DNA from: Chitinophagaceae bacterium
Lineage (GTDB): Bacteria > Bacteroidota > Bacteroidia > Chitinophagales > Chitinophagaceae
Assembly (NCBI GenBank): GCA_019454915.1
Contig: JACFNM010000148.1
Location: 1 to 9,636 of the forward strand
Length of the DNA stretch: 9,636 bases
Reading direction: 5' to 3'
This document shows positions 6,772 to 9,636 of the stretch, piece after piece (position 1 is the stretch's first letter; every line of letters starts with the position of its first letter). Both the position numbers and the translations under genes were made by a program. The notes beneath the pieces are model-generated. The model did not search any database. It was not told the origin of the DNA and saw only the letters and a list, made by a program, of their open reading frames with translations.

Positions 6772-6957
6772 CATGAAATACGGTTGTTTGGTGTTTTGTC
6801 TGCGGTGGAGTAAATCTATCTATGAATTCGTTTGAATTCCCTTAACTTTACCAGACAAGAAGTATCGAAAAGAAGTGTCGGGTTTCATTAAATTTTAACG
6901 CGGGAGCGGAGCCATCTCCAAACCCTGTTTATGACAATCGAATATCCTGTTTGGATT
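6772..6957 (+). promoter_or_regulatory. Spacer before the histidine kinase gene with weak -7 candidate
   Basis: No terminator hairpin is seen after the DUF1501 stop, so read-through into the kinase gene is possible. TAACTTTA (6843-6850) differs from TAnnTTTG only at its last base but lacks a -33 partner. Two GAATTC hexamers (6824-6829 and 6834-6839) flank GTTT and could form a small hairpin of unknown role. Nothing else is recognisable. Confidence 0.3.
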
Positions 6958-8802
6958 ATGCGAAGATCGCCCATTTTATTATCCATCTCCCTTCTGTTGT
7001 CTTTTCACCAAACAGTTACCGCCCAAACTGACACATCTTCGTTAAAATCCCTTTACGACCGGGTTCTTGATTTCAATAGGTCTAAAGCAGACTCTATTTT
7101 ATATTATGCCAATTATATCGAGGAGCACGCGCGGGAATCGGGTTTCGAAAAAGGGGCGGTATTGTCTTTACGATTAAAGGGTATCTACTGGGAATTCAGA
7201 GAAGAATACGATTCTGCGATTCAATACTATTACCGGACTTTAGAGCAGGCACGTAAATTGAATACAAATGAATACGAGCCGGCTGCGCTTGGAGATTTGG
7301 CAATGGCTTATAATAATATTAAGCAGCCGGAAATGGCAAGAGACTTTTTCAAGGAGGCCTTACGTGTTTCCCGTAGCAGAAAAGAGGCTATGTCTGTTTT
7401 TGTCCAGAGTACCAATCTCGGTTCTGTGTACAGCCGGCTTGGCTATCCGGATAGTGCGCTGCTGTTTCTGGAGGAGGCGGAAGATATCTCAAAGAAATAC
7501 AACCTTGAAATTGACAAGCATTTTCTATACAACAATATGGGTAATGCCTGGTTTTATAAAAAAGAGTGGGATAAAGCGCTCCGTTTTTTTAAGATAAATT
7601 ATGAGACTAACCTGCTCAATAACGAGAAGGAGTTACTCTGGTACGATTGTTTGAACATAGGCGATGTATTTATAGGGAAAAAGAATTTCGATTCTGCACG
7701 AAAGTATATAGACCAGTCTTTCGATCTGGCAAAGCAACTGGGTTCCAAACAAAAGGAGGCAGACGTGTACTCCTTATATGCCAAATTCTATTCTAATAAA
7801 GGAAATTATAAGGATGCTTTTTTGGCTTTTGAGGAATGGCACAAACTGGATACCTCCCTGGTAAATCAACGGACACTGCAAACGGTAGCCCGTTTACAGG
7901 AGAATTATAACCTGAAGCAGGCTATTCAAAACAACAGGTTATTAGAGTTGGAAGTGGACAAGCAGAAGCTGGGGAAGCGAAATATTTTTCTGATGAGTTT
8001 GGGCATTGGCGCGTTGGCGGTATTTGCGCTTACCGGCTTAATATTTATTCGCCGTAAAAATAATCTTCAGATCAGGCAAAATGAATTGATTCAAAAGCAG
8101 AATAATAAACTGGCGCAGTTAAATGCTGAAAAGAATTCATTGATAAGCGTGGTGTCTCATGATTTGAATGCACCGTTCACGAGTATTAAGATGTGGAGCA
8201 ACATTCTTTTGTCCGACGCTACCAATCTTAGCGAAGAGCAAAAAAATGCTCTATACCGGATACAATCTTCTGCGGACAATGGGGAACTCCTGATAAAGAA
8301 TATCCTCTATATAGAAAAGGAGGAAATAAAGCAACATGCGCTGAGCCTGGAGGAGTTGGACCTGAATTCCTGCCTGGAGGATATAGTGGATATGCATCGG
8401 GTAAAAGCACAACAGAAAGAAATCTCGTTTCATTTTTCTCCTGCTGCCGGTAAGGTGTTGTTAATGAGTGACCGCCAGATGCTGAGCCGGATTTGCGATA
8501 ATTTGCTGAGCAATGCCGTTAAATTTACACCCCGGGGTAAGAATGTGTGGGTGAGCCTTATTGATGATAAAGATACCATTCAAATCAGGCTAGAAGATGA
8601 AGGTGTAGGGATTGCTCAGGAAGATATACCCTATTTGTTTGCAAAATATAAGAAAATATCTTCCACGCCTACGGAAGGCGAATACTCTACCGGGCTGGGG
8701 TTATCTATTGTTAAGCGGTTGGTGGAAGAACTGAACGGCACCGTCGTTTGTAAGAGCGAATTGGGGAAAGGAAGTGTATTCACCGTGACGCTCAAAAAAT
8801 AA
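6958..8802 (+). CDS. TPR-containing sensor histidine kinase
   Basis: This is a membrane-bound sensor kinase of two-component signalling. Counted from the start chosen here (614 residues), it has a signal peptide at 1-22 (MRRSPILLSISLLLSFHQ, ending VTAQ), several TPR-like helical repeats at about 40-300 that should lie in the periplasm, a short coiled coil, and one membrane helix at about 342-363 followed by RRK. A cytoplasmic coiled coil leads into the kinase. The H-box is SVVSHDLNAPF with phospho-acceptor H401. The ATPase domain has the N-box NLLSNAVKF (N515, N519), DEGVGIA (547-553) and TGLGLSIVKRL (578-588), so it looks catalytically complete. No receiver or DNA-binding domain is fused. 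An in-frame ATG at 6931 would add MTIEYPVWI. The inner start is preferred because it gives a standard signal peptide with a basic N-region, but the longer form is possible. No response regulator gene is in view; the signal is unknown. Confidence 0.92.
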   Translation: MRRSPILLSISLLLSFHQTVTAQTDTSSLKSLYDRVLDFNRSKADSILYYANYIEEHARESGFEKGAVLSLRLKGIYWEFREEYDSAIQYYYRTLEQARKLNTNEYEPAALGDLAMAYNNIKQPEMARDFFKEALRVSRSRKEAMSVFVQSTNLGSVYSRLGYPDSALLFLEEAEDISKKYNLEIDKHFLYNNMGNAWFYKKEWDKALRFFKINYETNLLNNEKELLWYDCLNIGDVFIGKKNFDSARKYIDQSFDLAKQLGSKQKEADVYSLYAKFYSNKGNYKDAFLAFEEWHKLDTSLVNQRTLQTVARLQENYNLKQAIQNNRLLELEVDKQKLGKRNIFLMSLGIGALAVFALTGLIFIRRKNNLQIRQNELIQKQNNKLAQLNAEKNSLISVVSHDLNAPFTSIKMWSNILLSDATNLSEEQKNALYRIQSSADNGELLIKNILYIEKEEIKQHALSLEELDLNSCLEDIVDMHRVKAQQKEISFHFSPAAGKVLLMSDRQMLSRICDNLLSNAVKFTPRGKNVWVSLIDDKDTIQIRLEDEGVGIAQEDIPYLFAKYKKISSTPTEGEYSTGLGLSIVKRLVEELNGTVVCKSELGKGSVFTVTLKK

Positions 8803-8833
8803 AATACTGGTATTCATCTTGTCGGCTATTGCC

Positions 8834-9636
8834 TTACACCTGTTCTTCTATCTCCTCTTCAGATTGATTGAATTCACGAATGGTTTTTCTTTCTCCTATT
8901 TGCTGACGCCACATGGCGTAGTAAAGCCCCTTTTGATTCAGCAGGGAATCGTGCGTTCCTTTTTCTACGACCTCTCCTTTCTCTAATACATAAATCCGGT
9001 CTGCGTGCATGATGGTAGATAAACGATGCGCAATGAGGATGGTTATCTGGTTTTGCTGGGATGATACCTGCCTGATGGTTTGCGTTACCTCTTCTTCGGT
9101 AAGGGAATCCAGTGCAGATGTTGCCTCGTCAAATATCAGCAAACGGGGTTGTCTGAGCAGTGCTCTTGCGATGGACAGCCGCTGTTTTTCCCCGCCTGAT
9201 AATTTCAACCCTCCTTCGCCAATCATGGAATCAATCCCCTTTTCTGCCCGGTGAACGATGTTCATGCAGGCGGCTTTTGTTAAGGCATCCTTTAAAGATT
9301 CTTCATTGGCAGCGGGGTTTACAAATAGCAGGTTTTCCCTGATGGTACCGGCAAAAAGTTGGGTATCCTGTGTTACAAAGCCTATTTGTTTCCGTAAGTC
9401 ATCATAGTGGATGGCATTTTCATCAATACCATTATATAAAATTTTACCTTCCTGGGGCCGGTACAAACCTACCAGCAGCTTCATAAGGGTTGACTTCCCC
9501 GCTCCCGAAGGACCTACAAAAGCGATGGTTTCACCTTTATGAACTTTAAAGCTAATATCAGATATGGCCTTTTGCTGCGTATGCTGGTGTTTGAAAGAGA
9601 CGCCCCTGAATTCCAGCCGATCAACCTGTGCCAGCG
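8834..9636 (-). CDS. ABC exporter, C-terminal ATPase domain (5' end outside window)
   Basis: The frame is open to the window edge and gives the last 266 residues of an ABC transporter. The first ATG inside this frame (9482-9484) lies just after the Walker A motif and is not the real start. All ATPase motifs are present, numbered within the fragment: Walker A GPSGAGKST at 41-49, Q-loop Q89 in VTQDTQLF, signature LSGGEKQR at 145-152, Walker B LLIFDE at 165-170 followed by ATSALD, and the H-loop histidine H203 in IAHRLST. Together with the fragment's opening LEFRGVSF, this is the pattern of MsbA/multidrug-type exporters in which a membrane domain precedes the ATPase on one chain; that part should lie beyond 9636. 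A charged tail (SEEEIEEQV) follows the ATPase core. The substrate cannot be inferred. It converges with the histidine kinase gene, with 31 bases between the two stops and no clear terminator. Confidence 0.94.
   Translation of the reverse strand, partial: LAQVDRLEFRGVSFKHQHTQQKAISDISFKVHKGETIAFVGPSGAGKSTLMKLLVGLYRPQEGKILYNGIDENAIHYDDLRKQIGFVTQDTQLFAGTIRENLLFVNPAANEESLKDALTKAACMNIVHRAEKGIDSMIGEGGLKLSGGEKQRLSIARALLRQPRLLIFDEATSALDSLTEEEVTQTIRQVSSQQNQITILIAHRLSTIMHADRIYVLEKGEVVEKGTHDSLLNQKGLYYAMWRQQIGERKTIREFNQSEEEIEEQV

Noticed and set aside
6824..6839. GAATTC-GTTT-GAATTC considered as a terminator or mobile-element end
   Set aside because: The stem is six weak pairs with no T-tract, and no element boundary or duplication surrounds it.
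9482..9484. ATG considered as the start of the ABC gene
   Set aside because: It falls after the Walker A motif, and the frame continues open to the window edge with conserved ATPase sequence.
1..9636. CRISPR arrays, tRNA or rRNA genes, intact transposases and riboswitches
   Set aside because: I saw no regularly spaced repeats, RNA gene signatures, transposase motifs or known aptamer patterns on reading both strands.

Overview
The window most likely comes from a member of the Bacteroidota, and the Chitinophagaceae/Sphingobacteriia style fits best. Three things point there. A promoter with TTTTG, a 20-base spacer and TAACTTTG matches the Bacteroidota TTTG / TAnnTTTG pattern. Shine-Dalgarno sequences are almost absent before the start codons. 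One secreted protein ends in a type IX secretion (T9SS) sorting domain. The genus assignment is inference; no rRNA or marker gene is present.

Layout. Positions 1-240 hold the 3' end of an unidentified gene, followed by a perfect 12-bp stem-loop. Positions 300-930 are AT-rich accessory DNA. They contain a truncated zeta-toxin-like P-loop kinase (485-769) behind a palindrome that overlaps a TAnnTTTG box. A secreted calcineurin-like metallophosphoesterase (937-1932, minus) converges on this remnant. It is divergent from a complete thiolase gene (2097-3275, plus), which has its own consensus promoter and a textbook intrinsic terminator, so the thiolase looks monocistronic.

Positions 3483-6771 encode a DUF1800 protein and a DUF1501 protein 37 bases apart, a widespread pair of unknown function. 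Only the DUF1501 partner carries a T9SS C-terminal domain. Next comes a TPR-containing sensor histidine kinase (6958-8802) with a signal peptide, a periplasmic TPR region, one membrane helix and a complete kinase core, but no response regulator in view. The window closes with the C-terminal ATPase half of an ABC exporter on the minus strand (8834 to the window end, 5' part missing), convergent with the kinase gene.

How the genes fit together. The thiolase, phosphoesterase and ABC exporter look like unrelated housekeeping or accessory functions. The only likely functional unit is the DUF1800-DUF1501 pair. The downstream sensor kinase could be linked to it, but position is the only evidence. 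No CRISPR array, rRNA, tRNA, intact insertion sequence or clear new system was seen. The least explained parts are the 241-484 block with its palindromes and the split export signals of the DUF pair.
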